DNA from: an uncultured Bacteroidales bacterium
Lineage (GTDB): Bacteria; Bacteroidota; Bacteroidia; Bacteroidales; Bacteroidaceae
Direction of reading: 5' to 3'
DNA length: 64,000 nt
NCBI GenBank assembly: GCA_902802265.1
Contig: CADCLN010000017.1
Coordinates: 35,466-99,465, forward strand
Of this stretch, positions 43,966 through 51,536 are shown in pieces. Both the position numbers and the translations under genes were made by a program. How positions within the stretch are numbered: position 1 is the stretch's first letter; the number at the start of each line of letters is the position of its first letter. Below the pieces are notes generated by a model. That model searched no databases. It worked only from the letters and a program-made list of their open reading frames with translations, and was not told where the DNA came from.

Positions 43966-44948
43966 ATGAATAAAAAAGTAAAGAACGTGACTACGCTATT
44001 GATGTTGTCAAATTTTTGGCTGTATTACTAATTATCAATAGCCATGCAGATGTAATGTACCCACATTTGAAGATGCTGGCAACTGGTGGTGCTATAGGGG
44101 ATTGCTTATTCCTTTTCTGTTCTGGTTTTACCCTGTTTTTGGGTGGGCAAAAAACGTTTAGCGGATATTACAAAAGGCGTATTAACAGAATCTATCCTTC
44201 TGTATTTGCGGCGGCAATATTTGTTCATATTATAAGTTTAAATCCTCAGATCCATTATTTGCAATTATTAGGTGGAGAATTCATTATTGCGATTATGGTA
44301 TATTATGTTTTACTTTATTATGTTCAAAAATATGCTATAAACCACCTTAAGGGAATATTGGGGGCTGTGGTCATAATTTCTTTGATTGTATATATGCTGT
44401 GGTTCCCGTATAAATATGAGGTGAGTTCAAATGGTATTTATGGTATCACAACATTATATAGATGGGTTCCATACTTTGGAGCGATGTTGTTGGGGGCAAT
44501 AATCGGATTGAAACGAAAGGAACTTAAATATCATTCATTGTGGGATTTTATAAAACTTGCATTTTGCGTAGCTGTGTTTTATAGCATTCAGTTTGCAGCA
44601 AAAATATATCGCCCAATAGCTCCTTGGCAAGTTGTGACTTTACTTCCTTTGATGGGCATTACAGTTTATCTGTATAAAGTTTGTAATAATTACTGGATGA
44701 AAAGACTGTACAAAACCAAGTGGGGAAATGCAATCATTATGTTTGTTGGTGGGCTTTGTTTGGAATCGTATCTTATACAGTATTCATTATTTACTGATAA
44801 AATGAATAGTATTTGGCCATTGAATCTTTTTCTGATTGTATTGCTCATTTTAGCATGTTCTTATCTTGTGCGCTGCCTTGCTCGTTTGTTTGCACAAACA
44901 TTCAGAACAGAGGATTATGAATGGCAGAAAGTATTTGAATTGAAATAA
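43966..44948 (+). pseudogene. Acyltransferase family 3 protein, frameshifted near its start
   Basis: The membrane protein (about ten helices, 'SHADVMYPHLK', 'FLFCSGFTLFLGG', 'YYKRRINRIYPSVF') is a family-3 acyltransferase that would acetylate the glycan. The good ATG at 43966 reads M-N-K-K-V-K and stops at 44029. If the A6 run at 43972-43977 had one more A, it would read M-N-K-K-S-K-E-R-D-Y-A-I-D-V-V-K-F-L-A-V, the normal family N-terminus, and continue in frame to 44948. As given, only an in-frame TTG at 44016 could start it, losing about 17 residues including the first half of helix 1. This may be a slippage switch, a true loss or a sequencing error. Confidence 0.75.
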
Positions 44949-45120
44949 AAAGGGATTTGCAAAAATCCACTCACAATGTATCCCGCCAAGAAATGGTAAG
45001 GGGATATGATGAATACCATCATCGCCACAAAGACTTTTAACTAAAAAACGACAGCATGTGCACATGTATTTGACAAATTGTTTATATTCAGCATTTCAAG
45101 AACATGTGTTTATATAAAAT

Positions 45121-45894
45121 ATGAGTGGAGTTAAAATACTGAATGTTGAATTAGATAGCATTACGCAGAATGAGTTGCTGAAGCGACTTGATGATGGCGT
45201 ACTGGTGACTCCGAATGTGGACCAGATTGTAAAGATGCAGTCTGACAGAGAATACTATGACATTGTCAGGAGAGCGGAGTGGGTGGTGTGCGATTCGAAC
45301 ATTCTTTATCTGTGTGCGAAGTTGCTGGGAACTCCTTTGCCTGAAGCTATACCTGGCAGCAGTTTCTTCCCAGCTTTCTATGAATATCATAGGCACGATG
45401 AGGACTGCAAGATTTTTCTGTTAGGTGCCATGGACGGTGTGGCTCAGAAGGCTATGGAGCGCATCAATCAGAAGATGGGACGCGAAATGATTGTGGGAGC
45501 GTATTCTCCTTCGTATGGTTTTGAGAAAAAGCAGGAAGAGAATGAAGCCATTTACAGGATGATTAATGAGTCTGGGGCAACCACTGTGCTGGTTGGCGTA
45601 GGATGTCCCAAGCAGGAAAAGTGGATTGATGCACATAAATCTCAAATGCCGAATGTGAAAATCTGGATGGCTCTTGGGGCTACGATTGACTTTGAGGCAG
45701 GAAATGTGAAGCGTGCGCCGGTGGTATGGCGAAAGTTATACATGGAGTGGTTCTATCGTTTCTTACAGGAACCTAAACGAATGTATAAGCGTTATTTTGT
45801 GGATGATCCTATATTTTTCTGGTTGTTATTGAAACAGGTGCTTTGTCTTTACAAGAATCCGTTTGAATCCGTGGAACAGAACAAACGGCAATGA
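45121..45894 (+). CDS. WecG/TagA/CpsF family glycosyltransferase (GT26)
   Basis: 257 residues, probably peripheral at the membrane. 'VTPNVDQIVKMQSD' (the family TxN motif), 'CDSNILYLCAKLLG', 'GSSFFPAF', 'LLGAMDGVAQKAMERI', and 'VGVGCPKQEKWI' are typical of enzymes that add a HexNAc-type residue to an undecaprenyl-linked first sugar. In Bacteroides capsule loci this gene often stands at the 3' end, as here. The initiating phosphoglycosyltransferase itself is not in the locus, so it must be encoded elsewhere. GC content is higher than in the preceding genes. Confidence 0.93.
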   Translation: MSGVKILNVELDSITQNELLKRLDDGVLVTPNVDQIVKMQSDREYYDIVRRAEWVVCDSNILYLCAKLLGTPLPEAIPGSSFFPAFYEYHRHDEDCKIFLLGAMDGVAQKAMERINQKMGREMIVGAYSPSYGFEKKQEENEAIYRMINESGATTVLVGVGCPKQEKWIDAHKSQMPNVKIWMALGATIDFEAGNVKRAPVVWRKLYMEWFYRFLQEPKRMYKRYFVDDPIFFWLLLKQVLCLYKNPFESVEQNKRQ

Positions 45895-45946
45895 CAAGAT
45901 GAAGCTGATAAGCCACACCATACCATTAAGCAGCAGTAAGAAAAAA

Positions 45947-45970
45947 GCACCCAATCGTTTCATGGGGTGC
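45947..45970 (-). terminator. Minus-strand terminator-like hairpin at the capsule locus end
   Basis: On the - strand GCACCC (45970-45965) pairs with GGGTGC (45952-45947) and is followed by six T (45946-45941). It lies directly behind the -7 element at 45977-45970. Confidence 0.55.
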
Positions 45971-45977
45971 AAAGGTA
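45970..45977 (-). promoter_or_regulatory. Minus-strand -7 element facing the capsule locus
   Basis: TACCTTTG on the - strand. Its transcript would meet the hairpin at 45970-45947 at once, or if read through would be antisense to the 3' end of the GT26 gene. No minus-strand gene follows. No -33 TTG is seen at the right distance. Confidence 0.5.
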
Positions 45978-46054
45978 CAAACTTTTTTTGATAGTATTTG
46001 CATAATAGTCCGAGATTTTAATGTTTGGAACAAGTTAAAGGCTACAATTTGTGG

Positions 46055-46108
46055 CATCACAATGAACCCCGAAAGTTGGATGGAAAACTTTCGGGGTTCA
46101 TTGTGATG
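46055..46108. repeat. Perfect 23-bp inverted repeat
   Basis: 46055-46077 is exactly complementary to 46086-46108 (23 bp) around an 8-nt loop GGATGGAA. The stem includes AACCCCGAAAGTT. The element is flanked by similar sequences, GATTTTAATGTTTGGAA (46014-46030) and AATCTTAATGTTGGAA (46126-46141). There is no T run behind it. It may be a small mobile (MITE-like) element or a strong RNA structure. Confidence 0.8.
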
Positions 46109-46156
46109 GTTCGTGTGTGAAATCCAAAATCTTAATGTTGGAATCCGGATGAGAGA

Positions 46157-46176
46157 GGGAAAGTTGCGGCTTTCCC
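46157..46176 (+). terminator. Terminator after the capsule locus
   Basis: GGGAAAG (46157-46163) / CTTTCCC (46170-46176) with loop TTGCGG, followed by a T-rich tract TTGTTTTGTTTTC. Confidence 0.7.
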
Positions 46177-46196
46177 TTGTTTTGTTTTCATTTTCC

Positions 46197-46227
46197 TTTG
46201 TTGGGTAAAAACAAACTGCTATCTTTG
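46197..46227 (+). promoter_or_regulatory. Promoter of the nucleotidyltransferase-family gene
   Basis: TTTG at 46197-46200 and TATCTTTG at 46220-46227, spacing 19 bp, followed by CAGC. The transcript should start only about 10 nt before the ATG at 46244. Confidence 0.8.
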
Positions 46228-46243
46228 CAGCAAAATCGTGAAT

Positions 46244-47326
46244 ATGATGTTTGAACTACTTTGCCATTCGCTGCGGCTGAAGGATGAGCCTTGGACGGAA
46301 AGGTCGGTGAACTGGGAGGCTGTCTTTCGGGAGGCTCAGAAGCAGACGGTCGTGGGAGTGGCGTTTGATGGAATGCAAGAGATGGTGGAGCGTGGATGTT
46401 CTGCCATTGAGAGGCCGTTGCTGTTGCAGTGGTATAGCGAGGTGATGGCGATTGAGCGGCAGAACGCGGCGGTGAACCAACGGATGAAGGAGGTTGCCGT
46501 GATGCTGCAACGGGCGGAGATTCCGTTTGTGGTGATGAAGGGGCAGACCATGGCGGCGAGGTATCCCAACCCCATGCACCGGCAGAGTGGGGACGTTGAC
46601 GTGTTTGTGTGGAACGGAATGTACCGGCAGGCGTGCGAATTGCTGGTGCAGAATGGTGGTGTTGCGGACGAAGTGGCACCCGAGAAACATGCGGAATTTA
46701 TGTATCACGGCGTGGTGGTGGAGGTGCATCACACGCTGCTGGATGTGTGCAGTCCTGCTGCCATGAAGTATCTGAAGGGGCTGGACTATAATTCTCTGGT
46801 GGAAACTCGGCAGGTGGCAGGAATGGATGTGCCCTGTTTCAAGGATACGTTCAACAGCGTTTATATGTTGGGACACATGGTGCACCACTTGCTCACGGAG
46901 GGGCTGGGCCTGCGACAAGTGTGCGACTGGATGGTGCTGATGGCGCAGATGCAGCCCTATATATATAATAATGTGGAGGAGTTGAAGCGGCATCTCGACG
47001 GAATGCAAATGCGCGAGGCGTTTTCTGCCTTTGCCATGCTGGGCGTGAAGCACTTTGGTCTGGACGCTGCCTGTTGGCAGTGGGCTTTGCTGAAGAATGC
47101 AGAGCGGACGGCTGACACGCTGATGGCGTTTGTGCTGGAAAGTGGCAACTTCGGGCGGAAAACGAATGAGAAGAAAAGCAGCAAGACCTTGCAGGGCAAT
47201 TTCTCCAATGCGCAACTGTATTTCCGCCATCTCATTCGGCTTCGCCATATCGCTCCGGCGGAGGTGCGCTGGTTTTTCTTTACACGAATAAAACGGTGGT
47301 GGAAAAAGCGGAAAACGCAGGGCTGA
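46244..47326 (+). CDS. Nucleotidyltransferase family protein (NTP_transf_5 type)
   Basis: About 360 residues, cytoplasmic. The core 'IPFVVMKGQTMAARYPNPMHRQSGDVDVFV' near residues 90-120 contains the KG(x) and D-x-D motifs of the nucleotidyltransferase_5 family (PF14907), followed by helical segments with conserved His ('HKxxE'-like 'PEKHAEFMYHGVVVEVHH'). Members are often found near capsule or LPS loci but their substrate is unknown. GTG 46238, ATG 46244 and ATG 46247 are in frame; I prefer an ATG because the promoter ends at 46227. Ends with a Lys/Trp/Arg-rich tail. Confidence 0.8.
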   Translation: MMFELLCHSLRLKDEPWTERSVNWEAVFREAQKQTVVGVAFDGMQEMVERGCSAIERPLLLQWYSEVMAIERQNAAVNQRMKEVAVMLQRAEIPFVVMKGQTMAARYPNPMHRQSGDVDVFVWNGMYRQACELLVQNGGVADEVAPEKHAEFMYHGVVVEVHHTLLDVCSPAAMKYLKGLDYNSLVETRQVAGMDVPCFKDTFNSVYMLGHMVHHLLTEGLGLRQVCDWMVLMAQMQPYIYNNVEELKRHLDGMQMREAFSAFAMLGVKHFGLDAACWQWALLKNAERTADTLMAFVLESGNFGRKTNEKKSSKTLQGNFSNAQLYFRHLIRLRHIAPAEVRWFFFTRIKRWWKKRKTQG

Positions 47327-47379
47327 GGCTGACAGTTTTGCCAAATCCTTGTGCATTAGTGCATTTTTACGCGGATTGA

Positions 47380-47411
47380 TTTGTCCTTTTGAAATAAAAA
47401 CAGTAATTTTG
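47380..47411 (+). promoter_or_regulatory. Promoter of the kinase-epimerase-nucleotidyltransferase cluster
   Basis: TTTG at 47380-47383 and TAATTTTG at 47404-47411, spacing 20 bp, with the ATG of the kinase at 47478. Confidence 0.65.
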
Positions 47412-47477
47412 CCGCCATTAGAGTTCGCTCTGATGGTTTTTTTATTGTTTTTTGATACCTAACACATTGTTTTTATC

Positions 47478-48620
47478 ATGCAAGAATATCAGTATCACAT
47501 TTTCTCGCCATACCGTGTCTGTCCGCTCGGAGCACATGTTGACCACCAGCACGGACTGGTGACGGGCTTTGCCATTGATAAGGGCGTTGACCTTTGGTTC
47601 AATGTGCGCGAGGACAGCGAGGTAAGGCTTTCGTCCCGAACATTTGATGGCGACGTCAGTTTCCACATCAACACGCCGTCGCAGGTGAAGGAACACCACT
47701 GGGGCGACTATGCACGCGGCGCGAAGTATGCTCTGCGCAAGCGTTTCGACTTAACCCGAGGCATCGAGGGAGTGATTCAGGGCAGTCTGCCTGTGGGCGG
47801 TTTGTCGTCCAGTGCTGCTGTGCTGATTGCCTACGTCATGGCTTTTGCGAAGGCTAACGGCATCACGCTGCAACCCTTTGAGGTCGTTCAGATTGCCAGC
47901 GAAGCAGAGCGCGAGTACATTGGGCTTAACAATGGTCTGCTCGACCAGGCTTGCATTGCCCTGGGAAAGAAGGACGGACTGCTTTTCCTTGATTGCGACA
48001 CGAATGACTACCGCATCATCAAGAAGAATCCAGCCATGCCTGAGTTTGAATTGGGCATCTTCTTCTCGGGTTTGACACGCAGTCTGGTGAACAGCGATTA
48101 TAACCTGCGCGTGTTTGAGTGCAAGACGGCGGCATGGAACATGCTGGCATACACCGACCAGCCTTTGAAGACGTTTGACAAGACTTTCCTTCGCGACATT
48201 CCGAAGGCCACGTTTGACAAGACGAAGATTGCAATGCCGGCGCGCTTTGCTCGTCGTGCAGAGCATTTCTACAGTGAATACCGCCGTGTGCGACAGGGAG
48301 TGACGGCCTGGGAGACAGGCAACCTGAAGCTGTTTGGCAAGTTAAGTTTCGACAGCTGCGAATCCAGCATCCACAACTACGAGTGTGGCAGCCCCGAATT
48401 GGTGGCTATCTACGAAATCATGCGCAAACTGCCAGGCGTGTGGGGCGGACGTTTCAGCGGAGCCGGATTCAAGGGAGCTTGCATCGCCATTGTGGACCCA
48501 GCCTACAAGGAGCAAATCGAAGCGGAGCTGACGAAGAAGTATCTGGAGCAGTTCCCTGAGTATGAAAACACCTTCCAGTGCTTCTTTGTGAAGCCTGACG
48601 ATGGGGCAAGGTTTGTGTAA
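47478..48620 (+). CDS. GHMP kinase, probable galacturonokinase
   Basis: A 380-residue sugar-1-kinase. GHMP motifs: 'SPYRVCPLGAHVDHQHG' (10-26), 'GGLSSSAA' (107-114, ATP loop), 'NNGLLDQ' with catalytic-base Asp 156, and 'RFSGAGFKGAC' (325-335). Bacterial galactokinases read GRxNLIGEHTDYN in the first motif and GRMTGGGFGGC in the last. Here the EHTD glutamate is Ala 19, and the whole motif set follows the plant galacturonokinase pattern (PLGAHIDHQ). In galactokinase that Glu contacts the C6 hydroxyl, so its loss fits a C6 carboxylate. The next genes, a UDP-glucuronate 4-epimerase and a sugar nucleotidyltransferase, support this. Annotation pipelines would probably call it galactokinase. Confidence 0.75.
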   Translation: MQEYQYHIFSPYRVCPLGAHVDHQHGLVTGFAIDKGVDLWFNVREDSEVRLSSRTFDGDVSFHINTPSQVKEHHWGDYARGAKYALRKRFDLTRGIEGVIQGSLPVGGLSSSAAVLIAYVMAFAKANGITLQPFEVVQIASEAEREYIGLNNGLLDQACIALGKKDGLLFLDCDTNDYRIIKKNPAMPEFELGIFFSGLTRSLVNSDYNLRVFECKTAAWNMLAYTDQPLKTFDKTFLRDIPKATFDKTKIAMPARFARRAEHFYSEYRRVRQGVTAWETGNLKLFGKLSFDSCESSIHNYECGSPELVAIYEIMRKLPGVWGGRFSGAGFKGACIAIVDPAYKEQIEAELTKKYLEQFPEYENTFQCFFVKPDDGARFV

Positions 48621-48638
48621 AACCCCAAACATAATATC

Positions 48639-48673
48639 GTAATAACGTAATAACGTAATAACGAAATAACGTA
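48639..48673. repeat. 8-bp tandem repeat GTAATAAC
   Basis: Three exact GTAATAAC units, one GAAATAAC and a partial GTA lie in the 59-bp gap between the kinase and the epimerase genes. Copy number of such short repeats can vary and change gene spacing. Confidence 0.85.
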
Positions 48674-48679
48674 CAGAAC

Positions 48680-49741
48680 ATGTTAGAATATAATGTAAAG
48701 CTGGAGGGCAAGACCATCCTCGTCACCGGTGCAGCGGGCTTCATCGGCGCTAATTTGGTAAAACAACTTTATCGGCAAATCGGTGAAAACATCCGCGTAG
48801 TGGGTGTTGACAACATCACGGACTATTACGACGTGAACATCAAGTATGGCCGTCTGAAGGAACTCGAACAGCATCCCAGTTTTGTCTTCGAGAAGGTGAA
48901 CATCGCAGACAAGCCTGCGCTTGACAAACTCTTTGCCGAGTACAAGCCCGCTGTGGTGGTCAACCTGGCGGCACAGGCTGGTGTGCGCTACAGCATTACC
49001 AATCCTGGGTCTTATTTGGAGTCAAACCTCATCGGCTTCTATAACATCCTGGAGGCGTGCCGTTGGAACGAAGTGGAACATCTGGTCTATGCCTCCTCGT
49101 CGAGCGTCTATGGCAGCAACAAGAAAGTGCCGTACTCTACCGACGACAAAGTGGATAACCCCGTCAGCCTCTATGCCGCCACGAAAAAGAGCAACGAACT
49201 GATGGCTCATGCCTACAGCAAGCTCTACAACATCCCTTCCACGGGCCTGCGTTTCTTCACGGTGTATGGTCCGGCGGGCCGTCCCGACATGGCTTACTTC
49301 GGTTTCACCAACAAGTTGCGCGAGGGCAAGACCATCCAAATCTTTAACTACGGCAACTGCAAGCGTGACTTCACGTTTGTCGATGACATTGTGGAGGGTG
49401 TGATTCGCATCATGCAGCACGCGCCCGAAAAGCAGAACGGCGAGGACGGACTGCCTATTCCGCCCTATAAAGTCTATAACATCGGCAACAACAGTCCAGA
49501 GAATCTGCTCGATTTCGTGACCATTCTGCAGGAAGAACTCATCCGCGCCAAGGTGTTGCCCGAAGACTACGATTTCGAAGCCCACAAGGAGCTGGTGCCC
49601 ATGCAGCCTGGCGACGTACCTGTGACCTATGCCGACACCACTCCGCTGGAGCAGGACTTCGGCTTCAAGCCTTCCACCAGTCTGCGCACAGGGCTTCGGG
49701 CCTTTGCCGAGTGGTATGCGGAGTATTACGGAAAAGAATGA
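48680..49741 (+). CDS. UDP-glucuronate 4-epimerase
   Basis: NAD-dependent short-chain epimerase interconverting UDP-glucuronate and UDP-galacturonate. The Rossmann motif 'ILVTGAAGFIGANL' is at 12-25, 'NLAAQAGVRYSI' near 95, the catalytic Ser and Tyr-x3-Lys in 'YASSSSVYG' and 'SLYAATKKSNE', and 'RDFTFVDDIVEG' further on. The 'YAATKKSNELMAHAYSKLY' wording is characteristic of the UDP-GlcA 4-epimerase group rather than GalE. 353 residues, cytoplasmic. It lies 59 bp behind the kinase, with the 8-bp repeats between, and before the nucleotidyltransferase. Confidence 0.88.
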   Translation: MLEYNVKLEGKTILVTGAAGFIGANLVKQLYRQIGENIRVVGVDNITDYYDVNIKYGRLKELEQHPSFVFEKVNIADKPALDKLFAEYKPAVVVNLAAQAGVRYSITNPGSYLESNLIGFYNILEACRWNEVEHLVYASSSSVYGSNKKVPYSTDDKVDNPVSLYAATKKSNELMAHAYSKLYNIPSTGLRFFTVYGPAGRPDMAYFGFTNKLREGKTIQIFNYGNCKRDFTFVDDIVEGVIRIMQHAPEKQNGEDGLPIPPYKVYNIGNNSPENLLDFVTILQEELIRAKVLPEDYDFEAHKELVPMQPGDVPVTYADTTPLEQDFGFKPSTSLRTGLRAFAEWYAEYYGKE

Positions 49742-49751
49742 ACAATAAGAA

Positions 49752-49884
49752 TGGAAGGGAAGTTAAAGGGTAGTTAAAAGGAAGTTAAAAGGAATGGAAG
49801 GGACAATACCGTACTTTTCCACATTCGTCCCTTCGACTTCCCTTTAACTTCCCTTCGACTTCCTTTTAACTTCCCTTCGACTTC
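49752..49884. repeat. Inverted arrays of AAGTTAAAAGG / CCTTTTAACTT
   Basis: Left arm 49752-49802 holds AAGTTAAAGG, AGTTAAAAGG and AAGTTAAAAGG units. Right arm 49829-49884 consists of 22-bp tandem units CCCTTCGACTTCC(C/T)TTTAAC.. at 49829, 49851 and a partial one at 49873. The arms are complementary in several registers and can fold into alternative long hairpins between the epimerase and nucleotidyltransferase genes. Confidence 0.8.
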
Positions 49885-49900
49885 TCTTATTTATTGATTT

Positions 49901-50635
49901 ATGAAAAATATAGTCATCGCCGCCGGTTACGCCACTCGTCTGGGCGAACTGACCAAGAATTTCCCCAAGCCCCTGCTGCAGATCGGACAGAGCAGCATTT
50001 TGGGACGGATGCTGGACGACATCGACCGCATTCCGGACATTGACGAACACATCGTCATCACCAATCACAAGTTTGCCCACCACTTCGAGGAGTGGAAGCG
50101 GGGCACTCACTACACCAAGCCCATCACCATTGTGGACGACGGGACGGAAACCAACGAAACTCGCCTGGGTGCCGTCTGCGACTTGCTCTTTGCCATGCAG
50201 AAGCTCCAGATAGACGACGACCTGCTGGTCGTAGCCGCAGACAACATCCTTTTCTTCTCGTTCCAGGAGTTTGTCGATTTCGCCAAGCAGAAAGGCACAT
50301 CGTGCATCATGTGTCACGAGCAGCCTTCCGTGGAGAAGTTGCAGCGCACCGGCGTGGTGGTCCTCGACGAGCAGAACCGCGTGCTCAATATGGAGGAGAA
50401 GCCGCAGGTGCCCAAATCGCACTGGGCCGTGCCACCTTTCTATATATACAGGAAGGCAGACCTCGACCTCGTGCGCCACAGCGTGGAGAACGGCTGCGGG
50501 AAGGATGCCCCAGGCAACCTTGCACACTACATGGTCGATCACACCACGGTTCATGCCTGGCCCATGAGCGCCGGCCGCTTCGACATTGGGAGCCTCGACA
50601 CCTATAAAGAGGCATGTGAGCGTTTCGGAAACTGA
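49901..50635 (+). CDS. Sugar-1-phosphate nucleotidyltransferase
   Basis: 244 residues, Rossmann-like GT-A fold of the RmlA/GalU superfamily: 'IVIAAGYATRLGELTKNFPKPLLQIG' (signature GxxTRL...PKP), 'LLVVAADNILFF' at the metal site, 'MEEKPQVPKSH' with the sugar-phosphate lysine, and 'GRFDIGSLDTYKEA' at the end. The loop after AAG is GYA rather than GxG. It follows a sugar kinase and an epimerase, so I infer that it makes UDP-galacturonate from galacturonate-1-phosphate. Sequence alone does not fix the base or the sugar; dTDP-glucose synthesis by such a short form is the alternative. Confidence 0.82.
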   Translation: MKNIVIAAGYATRLGELTKNFPKPLLQIGQSSILGRMLDDIDRIPDIDEHIVITNHKFAHHFEEWKRGTHYTKPITIVDDGTETNETRLGAVCDLLFAMQKLQIDDDLLVVAADNILFFSFQEFVDFAKQKGTSCIMCHEQPSVEKLQRTGVVVLDEQNRVLNMEEKPQVPKSHWAVPPFYIYRKADLDLVRHSVENGCGKDAPGNLAHYMVDHTTVHAWPMSAGRFDIGSLDTYKEACERFGN

Positions 50636-50721
50636 CCCCGTGCAGAGGAAAATCCCCTCGAAATAGGAAAAATACCCGCCGCGATAGGTTTTTCACCTGT
50701 GCGCGGCTCTTTTTTTACCCC

Positions 50722-50729
50722 TATCTTTG
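50722..50729 (+). promoter_or_regulatory. Promoter -7 element before the glycine-zipper protein
   Basis: TATCTTTG followed by CAGCAG, 47 bp before the ATG at 50777. Confidence 0.7.
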
Positions 50730-50776
50730 CAGCAGAAAAATTCACCGAGCCTCGGCTCATAAAAAATAGAACGATT

Positions 50777-51232
50777 ATGAAGACTACAGTTTTTACCCTC
50801 TTGACAGCTTTCGTGCTCAGCACGACAACCGTTATCGCTCAGCCTCGCACAGGGCGCAGCCAGTATCAGAACAATAGTGGCCGTCAGGCTTACACCGAGC
50901 GCGGCATCAACCATAGAGGCAATGTGGCCCGTGACGACATGTACGGTGTAGCCCCCAGGCAGAACCATTACTACGGCCACCGCCCTGCACAGCCCCACCA
51001 CGCAGGAGGTTATCGCGACCCGTATCGCGGTGGAAGAAGTGTCGTGGTAGTCAATCACCCGCCTCGCGTCGTAGAGCATGTGGTTTACGGAGCACCCGTT
51101 CCTCCTCCTCCGCCAGTTCCCGTTCCCGCTCCATGCCCACCGCCACCACCACACCACGTGCATGTCTCTCCGGCAGGAGTCATCGCAGGGGCAGTTATCG
51201 GCACAGTCATCGGCGCCATCCTCACCCATTAA
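50777..51232 (+). CDS. Exported proline-rich glycine-zipper protein
   Basis: 151 residues from ATG 50777. A signal peptide (MKTTVFTLLTAFVLSTTTVIAQ) is followed by a Gln/Arg/Tyr/His-rich stretch, a Pro-rich segment near residues 110-128 (PPPPPVPVPAPCPPPPPHH) and a C-terminal glycine zipper 'AGVIAGAVIGTVIGAI'. The zipper suggests insertion in or contact with a membrane. A single Cys in the Pro segment could form a dimer. The family is unknown to me. It has its own promoter and a strong terminator, so it is monocistronic. Confidence 0.7.
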   Translation: MKTTVFTLLTAFVLSTTTVIAQPRTGRSQYQNNSGRQAYTERGINHRGNVARDDMYGVAPRQNHYYGHRPAQPHHAGGYRDPYRGGRSVVVVNHPPRVVEHVVYGAPVPPPPPVPVPAPCPPPPPHHVHVSPAGVIAGAVIGTVIGAILTH

Positions 51233-51300
51233 ACTCCGCTGAAAGTAGTAACAATCATAAGTGAAAGTAATAATATTCATAGGTTAGGAAAGTTTGTTTC

Positions 51301-51337
51301 CCCCTCCCCAAGTGCTTCAGCAGCATTTCGGGAGGGG
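51301..51337 (+). terminator. Terminator after the glycine-zipper gene
   Basis: CCCCTCCC (51301-51308) and GGGAGGGG (51330-51337) form an 8-bp GC-rich stem followed by TTTTCG. A smaller inner stem TGCT..AGCA is possible. Confidence 0.8.
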
Positions 51338-51407
51338 TTTTCGTTGTGCCGAAAAGTTTTTTCCTCGGTCTGCCGATTTTTTCCAAACTTCTCAGCCCTT
51401 ACCAATA

Positions 51408-51451
51408 AACTTGTCGGTGGCTGAATGAAAACTTGCCGACAGCCGAATGAA
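51408..51451. repeat. 22-bp tandem repeat leading into the palindrome array
   Basis: Two units, AACTTG(T/C)CG(G/A)(T/C)(G/A)GC(T/C)GAATGAA, begin at 51408 and 51430; a third AACTTGA begins at 51452 and passes directly into the array at 51459. Confidence 0.75.
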
Positions 51452-51458
51452 AACTTGA

Positions 51459-51536
51459 AATCACACTTTGATTCTTACAAATCACGTCATGATTTATAAG
51501 AATCACACTTTGATTTATAAGAATCACAGTTTGATT
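51459..51536. repeat. Palindromic 21-bp-period array, copy 1
   Basis: Four 15-bp units AATCA-N5-TGATT (centres CACTT, CGTCA, CACTT, CAGTT) are separated by exactly 6 bp (CTTACA, TATAAG, TATAAG). Total 78 bp. Units start at 51459, 51480, 51501 and 51522. The left flank is AAAACTTGA and the right flank CTAAG. The same architecture occurs at 60894-60971. Confidence 0.92.

Noticed and set aside
46055-46108. Intrinsic terminator of the capsule operon
   Set aside because: The stem is perfect but no T run follows; the hairpin at 46157-46176 with a T-rich tail is the better candidate.
46256-47356. A 366-codon - strand frame opposite the NTP_transf_5 gene
   Set aside because: His/Leu/Gln-rich shadow frame; the + strand has a consensus promoter and family motifs.
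47478-48620. Ordinary galactokinase
   Set aside because: The first and last GHMP motifs differ from galactokinase in the sugar-contacting residues, and the neighbours are uronate-type genes; still the main alternative.
51459-51536. CRISPR or tRNA-like structure in the palindrome array
   Set aside because: Spacers are 6 bp and conserved; no cloverleaf can be drawn.
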